Assembly (NCBI GenBank): GCA_946894095.1
Contig: OX335653.1
Coordinates: 1,555,001 to 1,619,000, forward strand
Length of the DNA stretch: 64,000 nucleotides
Reading direction: 5' to 3'
DNA from: Incurvaria masculella
Lineage: Eukaryota; Arthropoda; Insecta; Lepidoptera; Incurvariidae
Within the stretch, counting starts at the first letter, position 1. Each line of letters begins with the position of its first letter. Made by a program: the position numbers and the translations under genes. Shown here in pieces: positions 1 through 10,059 of this stretch. The notes under the pieces are model-generated. The model worked only from the letters and a program-made list of their open reading frames with translations. It was not told where the DNA came from and did not search any database.

Positions 1-190
1 AGCCAACCGATCCTCTAGATCCTCTAGGTCGGTAAACACTGGAGTCGCCGGCCTGCCGAGGTGTTTCCCCCAAATGGCAACCTGCGGCCCTTTAAACGTG
101 CTGTGAAGCGGCGACACGGTTTGGATGTACGAAATCCCATGGGAGGCGTCGGACACCTCATTTACGAGGTCCTGGGGTGCAACATAAGCC
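1..190 (+). pseudogene. LINE 3'-end fragment
   Basis: This GC-richer stretch resembles the 3' coding end of the LINE relics at 22090-22440 and 48182-48478. It shares the run of proline, basic and glycine codons around 'CCCATGGG' and the 'GATC..CTAGA' block seen there. It starts at the window edge, so its 5' extent is unknown, and it contains stop codons. It is a dead fragment of a non-LTR retrotransposon. The family is not assigned. Confidence 0.4.
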
Positions 191-211
191 GCGCTTAGGA
201 AAAAAAAGAAC

Positions 212-331
212 TAGCGGCTCGTAGTTCAGAGGCACATGAACATGCCTTCCATTCTAGCTTTTCCATGGTTCGGAATCCATGTAAGACTACAAATCCCCTT
301 CCCCTACTAGCTGGTAGGTTGGTACTCGGCC
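212..331 (+). repeat. SINE body fragment just upstream of a 5S-headed copy
   Basis: A truncated, diverged piece of the shared SINE body. It keeps a head-like 'GCGGCTCGTAG' followed by the body motif TGGTTCGGAATCCATG and the CCCCTTCCCCTACTAG block. It ends abruptly at GGTTGGTACT, where the 5S-headed copy at 332 begins. Either that copy inserted here, or the two pieces were joined by template switching. Confidence 0.5.
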
Positions 332-718
332 TCAATGGCCCAGTGGCGCGACACTTCGGCGATCGCTCTCCGAAGTTAAGCAACGCTGGGTCCGGTCTGG
401 TCTTGGATCGGTGACCATTGGACCGTTGAGAGAGGCTGGCCGTGGTTCGGATTCCACGTTAAACTGTAGGTCCCCTTCCTGACTTACTAGGTGGTAGGGT
501 AAATCCCGCCCGGGTTGGTACCATCGCATTGGATGAACGATGGTCGAAGCGGCAATAGAAAATTGTCCGTGTTTTCCGTCCAGTTCAATGTAGCCGTGCA
601 ATATAAGGAAAGTCCTGGCATGGCACCTAGTTCCCATGTGGTGTGTTGGGCTAATACCATAACAGAAAGTGTGGTATTAGCCATCCATGTCCAGTCACAT
701 AAAAAAATAAAAAATAAA
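332..718 (+). mobile_element. SINE with 5S rRNA-derived head
   Basis: The first ~115 bases resemble eukaryotic 5S rRNA. The core CCGAAGTTAAGCAACGCTGG is followed by a CTTGGAT..GGTGACC block, which is the internal Pol III promoter region (box A to box C) of 5S genes. After the head comes a ~230-bp body (TTCGGATTCCACG, GGTTGGTACCATCGCATTGG, CCTGGCATGGCACCTAG), then a conserved tail (GGTATTAGCCATCCATGTCC) and an A-rich 3' end. A parallel copy lies on the other strand at 42066-42438. The element has no coding capacity and would depend on LINE enzymes to move. Confidence 0.8.
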
Positions 719-850
719 CCATCGAATAAGATGAAAACATGGTCGAAACGACGACGGCAAATTGTCCGTGTCTTCGATCTAGTTCAATGTTGCCGTGCCC
801 ATAAAAAGGAAGTTCCTGGCATGGCACCTAATTACTTCGGGAATGTGGTA
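719..850 (+). repeat. Partial SINE body copy
   Basis: A headless piece of the same SINE body. It covers the ATGAAAACATGGTCGAA block to CCTGGCATGGCACCTAATTA and directly follows the A-rich tail of the copy ending at 718. It is diverged from that copy, so it is an independent insertion. Confidence 0.6.
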
Positions 851-866
851 AGCTGTCTTTATATTT

Positions 867-1270
867 GAGCCGCTTGTAGCCTAGTGGCGCAGGGACTTCA
901 CAACTTTCTGTCTCTTTCTGAGTTCGATAAGTGCATTTCGTCACGAATGCGAGCTGCTCCATGGTTCGGAATTCACATAAAACTGTATGGCCCCTTCCCC
1001 TTCTAGTTTGGGGTTTAAGCCAGCCTAGGTTGGTATCATCGCATTGGATGAAAACATGGTCGAAGCGGCAATGAAAAATTGACCGTGTTTTCCATTCAGT
1101 TCAATGTAGCCGTGCTCATAAAGGAAAGGTCCTGGTATGGCACCTAATTCCTTCGGGGAATGTGGTGTATTGGGCTAATACCATAACGGTAGTTGTGTGG
1201 TATTGGCCATCCATGTCAGGTTGCATAAAAAAAATGACCAGACCCATCCATGTCCAGGAACACAAAAAAA
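867..1270 (+). mobile_element. SINE with tRNA-derived head
   Basis: The copy starts GAGCCGCTTGTAGCCTAGTGG, which contains a Pol III box A-like TAGCCTAGTGG. It continues through the CGTCACGAATGCGAGCTGC linker into the same body and tail as the 5S-headed SINE at 332-718. The box B region is decayed here; the copy at 57367-57766 keeps it better. It ends in A-rich sequence. Confidence 0.7.
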
Positions 1271-1439
1271 CTAGCGATCATATTTATGTGTTCATATATT
1301 TCGGTAAACTTAGCAGCTATACATGTTTTCATAATTTGAACATTATTTACATTTACAAATTACAACCAAACCAATTACATATAAAGTTCCACAAAATTCC
1401 AAATGCTTGTAAATTTAATTAAATTAACAGGGCAAACGT

Positions 1440-1560
1440 AAGTATTGCGTCGAATTCTGCTTACGACGAATGCCCCGACCAAAAAAGTTATCTGATTAAT
1501 CTCAAAATTTTATTGCAACGCTCAAAGTAGATGATTCTTTCTAAACTGAAAATGATATAC
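1440..1560 (+). repeat. Partial copy of a tRNA-Thr-like SINE
   Basis: The segment GAATTCTGCTTACGACGAATG followed by CCCGACCAAAAAAG matches the downstream part of the SINE at 1608-1800. Only the region from box B onward is present, so this is a 5'-truncated copy. Confidence 0.45.
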
Positions 1561-1582
1561 GCGTAATATCATATACATTTAA

Positions 1583-1605
1583 ATATATATATATATATAT
1601 ATATT
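1583..1605. repeat. (TA)n microsatellite
   Basis: An uninterrupted TA dinucleotide run immediately 5' of a tRNA-derived SINE head. Confidence 0.85.
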
Positions 1606-1607
1606 GT

Positions 1608-1800
1608 CATGATAGCTCAGTTGGTTAGACCAGTGAGCATGTAATCCAAATGTTGCATATTTGAATCCTGCTTCCAACGAATGTCACGACCAAAAACTTT
1701 TTCAGATTATTTTCAAAATCGGATTAAAATGCTTTAAATGTAGATGTCGCTGAAACTCAAATTAATACATTAAAATACATAAAAAAACTATATTCATGAG
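1608..1800 (+). mobile_element. SINE with tRNA-Thr-like head
   Basis: The head reads ATGATAGCTCAGTTGGTTAGA, a clear box A and D arm. An anticodon-like TGTAATC loop and a degraded box B (ATTTGAATCCTG) follow. The loop would give a UGU (Thr) anticodon. After the head the sequence becomes AT-rich and unrelated to the other SINEs here. It is not a working tRNA gene: the T arm is mutated and no paired acceptor stem is visible. Confidence 0.65.
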
Positions 1801-1936
1801 TCAAACAATTAAAAAAAAAAAGAAAAAAATGCAGGCGCTGCGCCGATTTCGCGCCATGCAGTTGAGGATAACAATAGTATGAGGTCATTAACCGTGCGTT
1901 TAAAGACCTCGTATAGAGTCCCTAACCATAGTAGTA

Positions 1937-2191
1937 ACAGGGGGTCCATTAAGTGAAAGAGTGAGTTCGGATTCGTCACTAAATATCAACTCACTTTTTT
2001 AAATAGTAATGTTTCCACACTTCTTGAACATCATTACAGTTAGATAAAAATCTGGTCCGTCCCGTAAATACGTCGGAAGTATAAATAACGGTTCCGTTAT
2101 TTAAATAATAATATATTTCCCAGCTATTTTTAGGTGAACTCACTCCCGAACTCGAACTCACTCTTACCGGAATGGGCCCCCTGTAATTTCA
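1937..2191. mobile_element. MITE with CAGGGGG terminal inverted repeats
   Basis: The left end CAGGGGGTCCATTAAGTGAA mirrors the right end ..GGAATGGGCCCCCTG. Both inner arms carry the GAGTGAGTTCG motif, inverted. TAA flanks both sides, as expected for a 3-bp TWA target duplication of PIF/Harbinger-type elements. It encodes no transposase. Confidence 0.65.
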
Positions 2192-2223
2192 CACCCGTTT
2201 TTTCGATACAAAAAAGTAATTTA

Positions 2224-2227
2224 TCAT

Positions 2228-2266
<39 letters not shown>

Positions 2267-2271
2267 TTGGA
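2224..2271. repeat. (TTTA)n microsatellite
   Basis: About eleven tandem TTTA units. Confidence 0.9.
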
Positions 2272-3106
2272 AGGAAAACTTACAGCTAATAAAATATCAA
2301 ATACACAAATTATAATAACATAACAAAGTAGCCTAACAAGTTTTCACAAACAAAAAGTATATTAATTCAATTGAAACGCTCTTAATTTCGTGTGTGTGTG
2401 AGGGTGTATCAGGGTATGTTTTAGATGTGTTATTGCGTGTGTGCGAGAGAGACAAAGAGTGGGCTATCTGGGATAATAAAACTATATAATGTAAATTAAA
2501 TAACAAATAAAAAACTTTAAAAAAAAAACAAAACAAAAAACTAAACACACAATTGCTTAACATTTATTTAATTTTATTTAATCCCGACCTTATACAGTAT
2601 TTTTTTCTTGGAAGGTTTATGTCAACCGATTTTTATAGCTGCTATTTATTAAATATATGTTTATTCCAAACTCTGGGGGTTTACTCATGAGACGCTCACC
2701 TGTGAGCCACCGATGACTCACTGGTGAGTGACACAATTTTCGTACTCGTGAAGTGACAGTCACGAGTCACCTTAGTGTTGTCCTTTTCTAATAATTCTAT
2801 GCAATGACACAACATACCATTTGATGTTGGATGACGTCAGGCGAAAATGTTTTTCTTATATCTGTGACTTGAAATCGTGTTCGCTTCATGAGTGCATATA
2901 CCTTATTGTATCCTAGACTGACTTATTATAATCACATGTGCATGGGAGCATATTCTCGATTGTTTTTCACATGTTTGTGAAAATGAATATTTCCCGTTTC
3001 AAAAGTTGTTTGTGTTTGCAATCAACACATATCGCAAAATTGTTTCGGATGCGGCAGTTACTGTAGAGTTTATTTTCTCCGTGTAATGGCCTCGTACGAT
3101 TTATTC
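2272..3106. other. AT-rich intergenic stretch, nothing recognised
   Basis: There is a short GTGTGTGT run near 2390 and A-tracts near 2520. A short patch of CACTGGTGAGTGAC-like direct and inverted words lies at 2690-2780. I see no gene or clear repeat family. Confidence 0.5.
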
Positions 3107-3858
3107 CAGGAGGTCAAAACATTTTTGGTCACGATAAGCTAAATTGCTGAACCTGGGTTCACGTGTTAGAGACTTTGTTGGCATTAAACAAAGATTTTGC
3201 TATGTACCTACCGATGAATATACTGATTGTCTAAACATATTGATACCTCTTTATTATACAACAATAACCAGTCGGTTTTTTTTAATAAATACTTAATTAT
3301 ATTTTTTATATTTCATTTTATTGTCATGAACTGTTGCATATGACATTAATTGTTGATTCTCGTCAATTCATATTAATGTAACGTTTTTATCTGTGATTCT
3401 AAATACTTTTATAAACTTAGACTAAGTGCACGTTGAAAAAAAAAACCAGCGGAGTTTCTTGCCAGTTCTTCTTCGCTTGTATTGCCGAACTGGCTAATGA
3501 TAAAATGATAAAATATGACAAATCTGAGTGCAGTGTACTATCTATGGATGATGAATAAACAATAAACAATATCTAAAGTTATTTCTGTAACCAAAGAAAG
3601 TTTTGGTATAAGTTTTGGTTATATTACTAAGCAAGTATATACTGATACTTTCATGCTACATTATTTGCAGCCATTTACCATAACAAAAATGTTTCATCAA
3701 GATAACTAATTTTTCAGGCGCCTTATCTAGGTAACGAAACCATGTGGCACCGGCATGGCGGCATAACGACACATTTAGCTTCAGAGGGTTGGTCCTTATC
3801 CTGTGAACCCAGTTTCAGCCCTGAACTTTATCGTTACCATTTTTGTCGCGACGTCCTT
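3107..3858. mobile_element. TIR element, family G, copy 1
   Basis: The left end (AGGAGGTC..CATTTTTGGTCACGATAAG, then CTGGGTTCACGTG) is the inverted complement of the right end (CACATTTAGCTTCAGAGGG, then TTATCGTTACCATTTTTGTCG). The inverted ends are about 100 bp. The interior carries a LINE 3'-UTR fragment at 3415-3575. Related copies lie at 4822-5374, 9802-10592 and 63676-64000. It is non-autonomous. Confidence 0.7.
3415..3575 (+). repeat. LINE 3'-UTR fragment, family O
   Basis: Shares TAGACTAAGTGCACGTTGAA, CCAGCGGAGTTTCTTGCCAG and a terminal AATAAACAATAAACAAT with reverse-strand copies at 8840-9003 and 19780-19910. It looks like the 3' end of a non-LTR element inserted inside the family G element. 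Confidence 0.55.
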
Positions 3859-3867
3859 GTCTAATTG

Positions 3868-4206
3868 TTTCGTACACGGCTCGTAACTCGGGGACGCCGG
3901 GAATTGCCTTCCATGCCAGCGTCATGGGAACGATCCCCGCCCAGTTCATGCACATTCTTTCTATTCCTGCGTGCAATTCTCCCGAATAAGTGCATTTCGT
4001 CACGAATGCTCCTTCCATAGTTCCCAATCCATGTAAAACTGTTGGTCTCATACTATCGCATTGGATGAAAAGATTATTTCCGTGTTTTTCATCCGCCGTG
4101 CTCATAAAAGGAGCTAATTCCTTCAAGAACATGTTGTGTTGGGCAATATCATGACCGTTTGTGGTATTAGCTATTCGTGTCCAGTTACATAAAAACAATA
4201 AAAAAT
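3868..4206 (+). mobile_element. Decayed tRNA-headed SINE copy
   Basis: Keeps the head remnant ACGGCTCGTAACTCGGGG, the linker AAGTGCATTTCGTCACGAATG, the body words ATCCATGTAAAACTG and ATCGCATTGGATGAAAA, and the tail GTGGTATTAGCTATTCGTG. It has several internal deletions. Confidence 0.55.
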
Positions 4207-4821
4207 GGATTTAAAAGAATGATTTTTTGAAATAGATTATTTAAATAAATAAGAGTCTCCATTGTAATGTAAGTTTCCATAACAGTCACAATCGCTTGGC
4301 AAAAACCGATTTATATTTGTATTAATATTTGTTATTTAATTATTTTTCGCGCAGTATGTACAAACATGAAATAAAATAAGTTACCATTATAAAACATATC
4401 AAAACTGTACTTTTACATAAATTAGTTTACTATCAAAACGAAGAGCGGGGTTCCCTAGACAAGTAAATGACGCTTTATATTTTAATTTTTTTTATAACTT
4501 AAAAAAAATGCTAAATTAGTTGTTTAAAGGTCAGAGTATGAACATACAATTTTTACCAATCATTTGTGTTTATGAAATGATGGGTTTTACGTTTTGATTC
4601 CTTTTTTGGTATTAATGACGCCTTAATCAGACGCAAACAGAACGTAGATTAGGTAATTAGCATAATAACGTCTTGGTATACGTACCATTTGTGTGTTTTT
4701 TATATACATAGGTCAAAGCCTGCGAGATTTTTATCTAGTGGCATTCCGCTACTGGTCTATCCATGGTTCGGACAGCTGTGCTTTTTATGACACAGAACAC
4801 GGATACCTATAAATATTCAGG

Positions 4822-5374
4822 GAGGTCACGCCATTTTTGGTCACGAAAAGGTAAATGGCTGAATCTGGGTTCACATATTTGAGACCAACCCTCTAATGCT
4901 AACTATGCCGGTCTGTCTGCACCAAGTGGTTCTGATAGCTAGATTGGCTACAAAAAAATATGTTGGTATGTACCTGCTTATGAATATACTAATTGTCTGG
5001 AGATACTGATACCTCTTAATTATACAACAATAATCAGTCGGTTTTTTAATTAAATACCTAAATATGCCTAAAGTTATATCTGCAACCCAAATCGCCTATA
5101 ACTACGAAGTGCAACTAAAGATATGTTCAGTTTTGGTATTACTAAGCAATTATGGGCTGATACTTTCATTCTCCTTTCGTTGCAGCTATTTACCTTATCA
5201 TTTATATTTTTTTGTTAAGATAACTACTTTTTCATGCGCCATTACTAGGTAACGCAAGTACTTGACGCAGACAGACCGACACATTTAGCTTCAGAGGGTT
5301 GGTATTTATCCGCTAAAACCAGTTTCAGCCATTTACGTTATCGTTACCATTTTTGTCGCGATCTCCTAGTCTAT
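4822..5374. mobile_element. TIR element, family G, copy 2
   Basis: The most complete copy, about 550 bp. The left arm GGAGGTCACGCCATTTTTGG..AATGGCTGAATCTGGGTTCAC mirrors the right arm ..GGTTTCAGCC-like block to TTATCGTTACCATTTTTGTCGCGATCTCC. There is no long coding frame and no transposase. The superfamily is uncertain. Confidence 0.75.
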
Positions 5375-5779
5375 AACAATCATTTTCCTAAAATAAACGA
5401 TTGTGCCACAAAATATGTAGATATATGATGTTGAAGCTATTTTTCCATGAAAAACAGTGTGGGTAGCTGTTTGAGGGCGAACTGGCTTACCCTGACTGGA
5501 CGATGCGACATAAGGACCTTACCTAAATCTGGCCAGACAAGGAACAGTGGTCTCACAATCCTCGGAGCTGGGTGCTGGTTTCAGGCTGGTGGGGTTGGCT
5601 TCGCCGACACTTCACTTGGCTCCAGGACCCTCACGCCAACACAGCTAGCAAGCTGAGGTGATCTGACTGGCCGGCGCTACCGTCAGCGTATGTTTTATCA
5701 CTAAAATATGTCCGTCAGAGTGGTTCGGAATCCATGCCTTATGTAATATCACTAAAATATGTCCGTCAGTGTACCCTCA

Positions 5780-5868
5780 TGGTTCGGAATCCATGTAATC
5801 CTGTAGGTCCCGTTCCCCTACTAGGTGGTAGGCTTTAAGCCCGCCCGGGTTGGTACCATTGCATTATC
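5780..5868 (+). repeat. SINE body fragment
   Basis: Contains TGGTTCGGAATCCATGTAAT, CTACTAGGTGGTAGG and GCCCGCCCGGGTTGGTACC. A shorter repeat of the same TGGTTCGGAATCCATG word lies at 5722. The rest of the SINE is absent. Confidence 0.55.
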
Positions 5869-6144
5869 AGACATAGCTTGTTTCATGAAGATTTATAATC
5901 AATTTGGTTTTTTTTTTATTTTTGACTGCAGCGGTCGTGGTTTCATAAGTCGTTTTGTAATTAAAATTTTCGTAAATCTTACCAAATCAACACTTTGCGC
6001 ATTGTCTGCTTTGTGGACATGTTGCATCCTCCTCATCACGGAGCCTGTTTTTTCTTTTGAAACAGAGAAGTTCCCAGAGTGCGATAGGACGGTTTTGTAC
6101 CGTGCCCGCGAATGAGTTAGTCCCGCCGGGAAGAGCCACCTTAA
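5866..6144. mobile_element. Partial TTAA MITE, family L
   Basis: Shares its right two-thirds (CAGACATAGCTTGTTTCATG, CAGCGGTCGTGGTTTCATAAGTC, GAGTTAGTCCCGCCGGGAAG) and its end GCCACCTTAA with complete copies at 16124-16678 and 45784-46303. The left end is missing. Confidence 0.65.
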
Positions 6145-6990
6145 TAATAAGTGTTCTGGTCTTGATATTTTTTATTTAACATTGAAAAAAATAATCTTTG
6201 TATGGCTTATTTTTGTGTAGTAAGTAGTATGTGTGTTCTTTGGCTCTGGTTTTAATTTGGTCATAGTATATTAGTGTGTTTTTTTTTCTATTATTTTGTG
6301 TACATTTCCGGAAACTTGTTATTGATACTATGCAAGATATTTCTATACGTGAAAACTTTGCTGGTTTGTGTGCATTTTTCTTGAAAGTTATTTATATATT
6401 TGATTCGTAACTGTATGTTTCCCAAAGAAAATAAAATATTGCTTGTACTTAATTAACCATTGCATTGTCTCAATAAAAAGTTTTAACTCATATTTTTTTA
6501 TTAAAACGCCACTTTCACTGTTTGCCACAGTTCTTCACTTGTCATAGTAGGTCAGATGAAACTTCTGTGAACGGTACTGTCGGGTTGGGTAGCACGCTGG
6601 ACATACTATGACGTCACGGGACCAAAACCATCATTAGATCCTGTAATATTTCATTGCATGGACACCGATATCATGGATTTAATGTCATGGATCTCTATCT
6701 AAAGGAACACTTTACTTTTCAAATGTCATTGAGGTCATCTTTAAACACGCAAATATATTTTATGTCATGTTTGACATTAATTATTATGAGTCTCACAAAC
6801 GTAAATACAAAAAATATATGATTAATAAACGCATAAAATGATTAAACAATACATAAATTTTCGCAGACTCCATTACCTAACGAACATTTCTTGTGTACGC
6901 AAATGAATCTCAAATCCGGTCAGATTTATGCGATAGCAATAAAAACTGGACTCTCAACTCTCAACGTGACCGCCGCGGATATTTTTTATT
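6145..6990. other. AT-rich intergenic stretch, nothing recognised
   Basis: T-rich, with two AATAAA-like words near 6430-6475. No coding frame resembles a known family. Nothing else supported. Confidence 0.45.
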
Positions 6991-7160
6991 AAACACTAGC
7001 TGCTGTTCCCGGCCCCGCTCGGGTCAGTTCCGTTTCGGGCAATCACACGAGCGGAGCCCCGTAATATGTGCCTCCGCGGCGGCGTCGAATCGCCCGCTCG
7101 CGCAATGGGGAACAAAACTGCTTATTTATCACGACAGGTGGCGTCTAAGCGAGCTCACCT
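6991..7160 (+). repeat. GC-rich dispersed-repeat head
   Basis: ACTAGCTGCTGTTCCCGGCC followed by CCGCTCGGGTCAGTTCCG resembles the 5' start of the family E elements at 24935, 34801 and 60156. The GC-rich block ends near 7110. Confidence 0.45.
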
Positions 7161-7412
7161 AAAAGATCTGTCAAAGCTGTCAGATACCATACAAAATCAA
7201 ACAGAATACATTTGAATTTTTTATTTACTAATTGAAATTACTAAATTTTCTCCATGTTATTTCGTAAATAAACTGTTCCTTATTATGCTGATCAAAAGAA
7301 GTCTTGGAAAAGAAAATATACCAAAAACATAACCTAAAATATTTCGTTTCATGCTTTGTGCCGGTCAATGATATTTCAATTTGTTTGAAGACTAAACAAA
7401 AACTCTTCTTTC

Positions 7413-7640
7413 AGGGGCTGATTATTCAATAGTCCGATGAGCAGCCAGATAACTATTCGACGGATTTATTTATGCTTTTGCTTATCCAGCAGATAAACTA
7501 AGTCCATATGTTTATTAGTAACGATTATATTCCGATTAATGTGATAGATGATATAATTGTCCGGCTCCGTCTTTTGACAAACGTGAATTTATACTATCAG
7601 TCCGATAAGTGCTATCTGAGGAATGAAAAGTCGCCCCTAA
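7413..7640. mobile_element. Small MITE
   Basis: The left end AGGGGCTGATTATTCAATAGTCCGATGAG is imperfectly inverted at the right end (CAGTCCGATAAGTGC..GAATGAAAAGTCGCCCCT). No coding capacity. Confidence 0.5.
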
Positions 7641-7710
7641 ACCTCATTCTAACGTCCTCATGGAGTACATCTAAAAACTCGTAAATCAGCGAATCGGCTG
7701 CGAAGCGAGA

Positions 7711-8022
7711 GCGAAGAAGCGTTAAATAAATGTATGTAGATATAATCTTAATTACTGTGTTAGGAGGAGACATTCATTACGGGAGGAGGGACTGTAGGAG
7801 ATTTCCAAATCATGGGTATACAGCTGGTGGCGAAATTCAATACCCGCGAATTGTATGTTTTGCTGGTTCGGGCCCAGCCTTGCAGTATATTCGTAAAGTA
7901 GTTCTTTTTACTGGGCTCTTTCTTAAATGAATGTGTTATTGCTTCACGGTCGATTATACTTACATACATATCACATTCCTTGGAATAAGCGACGTACCTG
8001 CTTAGTACGAAAAAGTATATTT
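7711..8022 (+). mobile_element. Family D repeat with tRNA-like core (core damaged)
   Basis: Contains GGAGACATTCATTACGGGAGGAGG, the tRNA-like core GGTGGCGAAATT..CAATACCCGCGAATTGTATG, then TGCTGGTTCGGGCCCAGC and CACGGTCGATTATACTTAC. About nine bases of the D arm seen at 14393-14465 are deleted. It ends near CCTGCTTAGTACGAAAAAG. Confidence 0.65.
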
Positions 8023-8246
8023 ACTGAAAAACAAACATACTTTTCAGCTTATTTGTATTATTTAGATTATATGGTCCATAGTGTAATTATTTCGATTGAC
8101 CTTCCCAATAAAATACCTCATAGCTTAAAATACCACCAGCATAGCAAACACTTGAATGCACTTACAAATTGAAACAACATTTGCACGGCTTTTACAAGGA
8201 TGGATGGAGCACCAAAAGTATAATCAATGTTACGCTCATTTATATC

Positions 8247-8420
8247 TGACTAGCTTAGGTTCCCGGCTCTGCTCGGGTCAATTTTGAGGGGTCGTTCAAA
8301 ATCAAAGAAAAATGTGTTTGTTAAGGTTAACACAAAGCGAGTGGGTTCGTCAGTACAAGGAACGCAAAAAACATTCACGGCTCACAATGCAGTGGGGAAA
8401 CAGGGGGTTGACTTCCGTTC
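8247..8420 (+). repeat. Family E-like head fragment
   Basis: CTAGCTTAGGTTCCCGGCTC followed by TGCTCGGGTCAATTTTG is a diverged start of the 'actagctgcggtacccggctc' family. The downstream part is not clearly alignable. Confidence 0.35.
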
Positions 8421-8439
8421 CGCAGGTCTCTTCGATTTC

Positions 8440-8590
8440 GACCTTTAATTTATTTAATTTCATTTACGTATTTAATTAACTTGGTAGTCAACAGTACGCT
8501 AAGTCATGTCACAATTTGATTGATGCGCACGTTCGAAAAACCCGCAAATTAACTTTACTGGTCTTCAGGTTGTTATACAATACACGTGCA
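8440..8590 (-). repeat. LINE 3'-end fragment, family N
   Basis: Reading the minus strand, it carries CCAGTAAAGTTAATTTGCGGG, a diverged 'gatc..gcgg' region, AATTGTGACATGACTTAGCG and a short A/T-rich tail. Better copies lie at 24478-24580 and 59045-59175. Confidence 0.4.
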
Positions 8591-8617
8591 CACGCAATGA
8601 ATACTTACTTAAATGCT

Positions 8618-8812
8618 TTTTTTTATGCAACTTGACATTGATGGCTAATACCACACAAATACCGTTATGACATTAGCCCAATACACCACATTCCCGAAGT
8701 AATTAAGTGTCATGCCAGGAGCTTCCCTTTATGAGCAAGGCTACATTGCACTGGATGGAAAACACGGAAATTTTTCATTGCCGCTTCGACCATCTTTTCA
8801 TCTAATTCAATG
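8618..8812 (-). repeat. SINE body and tail, headless
   Basis: The poly-T start, the inverted tail GATGGCTAATACCACACAAA, and the body words GTCATGCCAGGAGCTTCCC and CTTCGACCATCTTTTCATCTAA show a minus-strand copy truncated before the head. Confidence 0.65.
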
Positions 8813-8839
8813 GGATTTTTGTTTTATTTCAGTGATTTT

Positions 8840-9003
8840 CTCACTCATTCTGTTTATTGTTTATTGTTTATTCATCATCCACAGGCAGCACACTGCACTC
8901 GGTTTTGGCATATTTTATCATTAGCCAGTTCAGCATTCACGGCGAAGAAGAACTGGCAAGAAACTGCCTGATTTTTTTCAACGTCCACTTAGTCTTAGTT
9001 TAT
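8840..9003 (-). repeat. LINE 3'-UTR fragment, family O
   Basis: Minus-strand counterpart of 3415-3575: TTGTTTATTGTTTATTCATC, GCGAAGAAGAACTGGCAAG and CAACGTCCACTTAGTCTTAG. Confidence 0.55.
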
Positions 9004-9265
9004 TATAAATTATAACATTATATTAAATTATAACATTACTGGCAATTACCATGTTTCAAAAAAAAGGAACATCTCTTAGGTTTTTGTGAAATCGTAACTT
9101 AAAGGTTGTATGGAGCAACACAAACCGTTTAGGGGATCAGTTTGTATTGAAGAAATGTGCGTCTTTATCCATTTAAAAAATCTTCATTGAAAACAAACAA
9201 ATAAATCGATTAACAAAAATGAAACCAGTTAGGTTCGTACGGACTTGTTTGAGGTATATCGCTTT

Positions 9266-9508
9266 TTTAGGGTTCCGTACCCAAAGGGTGAAAAGGGAAC
9301 CCTATTACTAAGCCTCCGCTGTCCGTCCGTCCGTCTGTATCTCATGAACCGTAACAGGTAGGAAGCTGAAATGTTCACAGGTTATGTATTTATTTTGCCG
9401 CTATAACAACAAATAGGTAAAATTATAAAATAATAAAAATTAAAGGGTATTTTTAATTGGTACGGAACCCTTCGTGTGCGAGTCCGACTTGCACTTGGCC
9501 GGTTTTTA
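9266..9508 (-). mobile_element. Family B SINE-like element
   Basis: Bounded by AGGGTTCCGTACCCAAAGGG at the left and ACTTGCACTTGGCCGGTTTT at the right. The interior has GTCCGTCCGTCCGTCTG, TATCTCATGAACCGTAACAGG and GCCGCTATAACAACAAATAGG. At least nine copies occur in this window in both orientations. No coding capacity. Confidence 0.7.
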
Positions 9509-9601
9509 GCCCATAGGTGTTTGACAAATTTAATAGAATGTGTATCTCGGCGCGAAATGATTAAATACTGAAAATATATATACAAATAAAACATATACAC
9601 A

Positions 9602-9801
9602 CATTGTCATGACATTCGCCTAACACACCCCACATTATTGGACGGGACCAACCCTACCACCTGCATAGTTATTAAGAAATGAGACCTACAGTTTTATGTG
9701 GTCAGCCTCAACGATCTAACGTTTCTATCTAGTAGCCGAACGCGCTCATTGTTGCTTAACCTTGATGATCGAACGCTGAGGCGTCGCGCCATTTACACTA
9801 T
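9602..9801 (-). mobile_element. Decayed 5S-headed SINE
   Basis: On the minus strand the head survives as AATGGCGCGACGCCTCAGCG followed by AGGTTAAGCAACAATG, matching the 5S-like head of 332-718. The body is heavily eroded, with ACATAAAACTGTAGG and GGTAGGGTTGG remaining. Confidence 0.5.
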
Positions 9802-9928
9802 GAGGTCGCGACAAAAATGTTTAGGATAGCGTAAATGGCTGAAACTGGGTTCACAGGATAAAGACCTAACCCTCTGAAGCTATCTGCCTGCGCCAAGTGG
9901 TTTCGTTACGTAGATAAGGCGCCTAAAA

Positions 9929-10056
9929 ACTGGGCAAGTGCGAGTCGGACTCGCACACGAAGGGTTCCGTACCAAAGTACAAGATTTAACACAAAAAAAC
10001 ACGTTCTTTGTATGGGGACCCCCTTTAATTATTATCATTTTAAAAAAATACTTATT
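9929..10056 (+). repeat. Family B 5' fragment
   Basis: GCAAGTGCGAGTCGGACTCG, GAAGGGTTCCGTACC and a truncated continuation. It lies inside the family G element and stops at the left end of the family H MITE. Confidence 0.65.
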
Positions 10057-10059
10057 ACA

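Noticed and set aside
332..450. A functional 5S rRNA gene
   Set aside because: It continues directly into a SINE body and A-rich tail instead of a T-run terminator, and the 5' and 3' ends of 5S rRNA do not pair.
1608..1680. A tRNA-Thr gene
   Set aside because: Box A and an anticodon-like loop are present, but the T arm is mutated and the acceptor stem does not pair. It is a SINE head.
2333..2563. A minus-strand frame with a hydrophobic start
   Set aside because: It comes from A/T-rich low-complexity sequence; the pattern FLFCFFFKVFYLLF is expected from poly-T.
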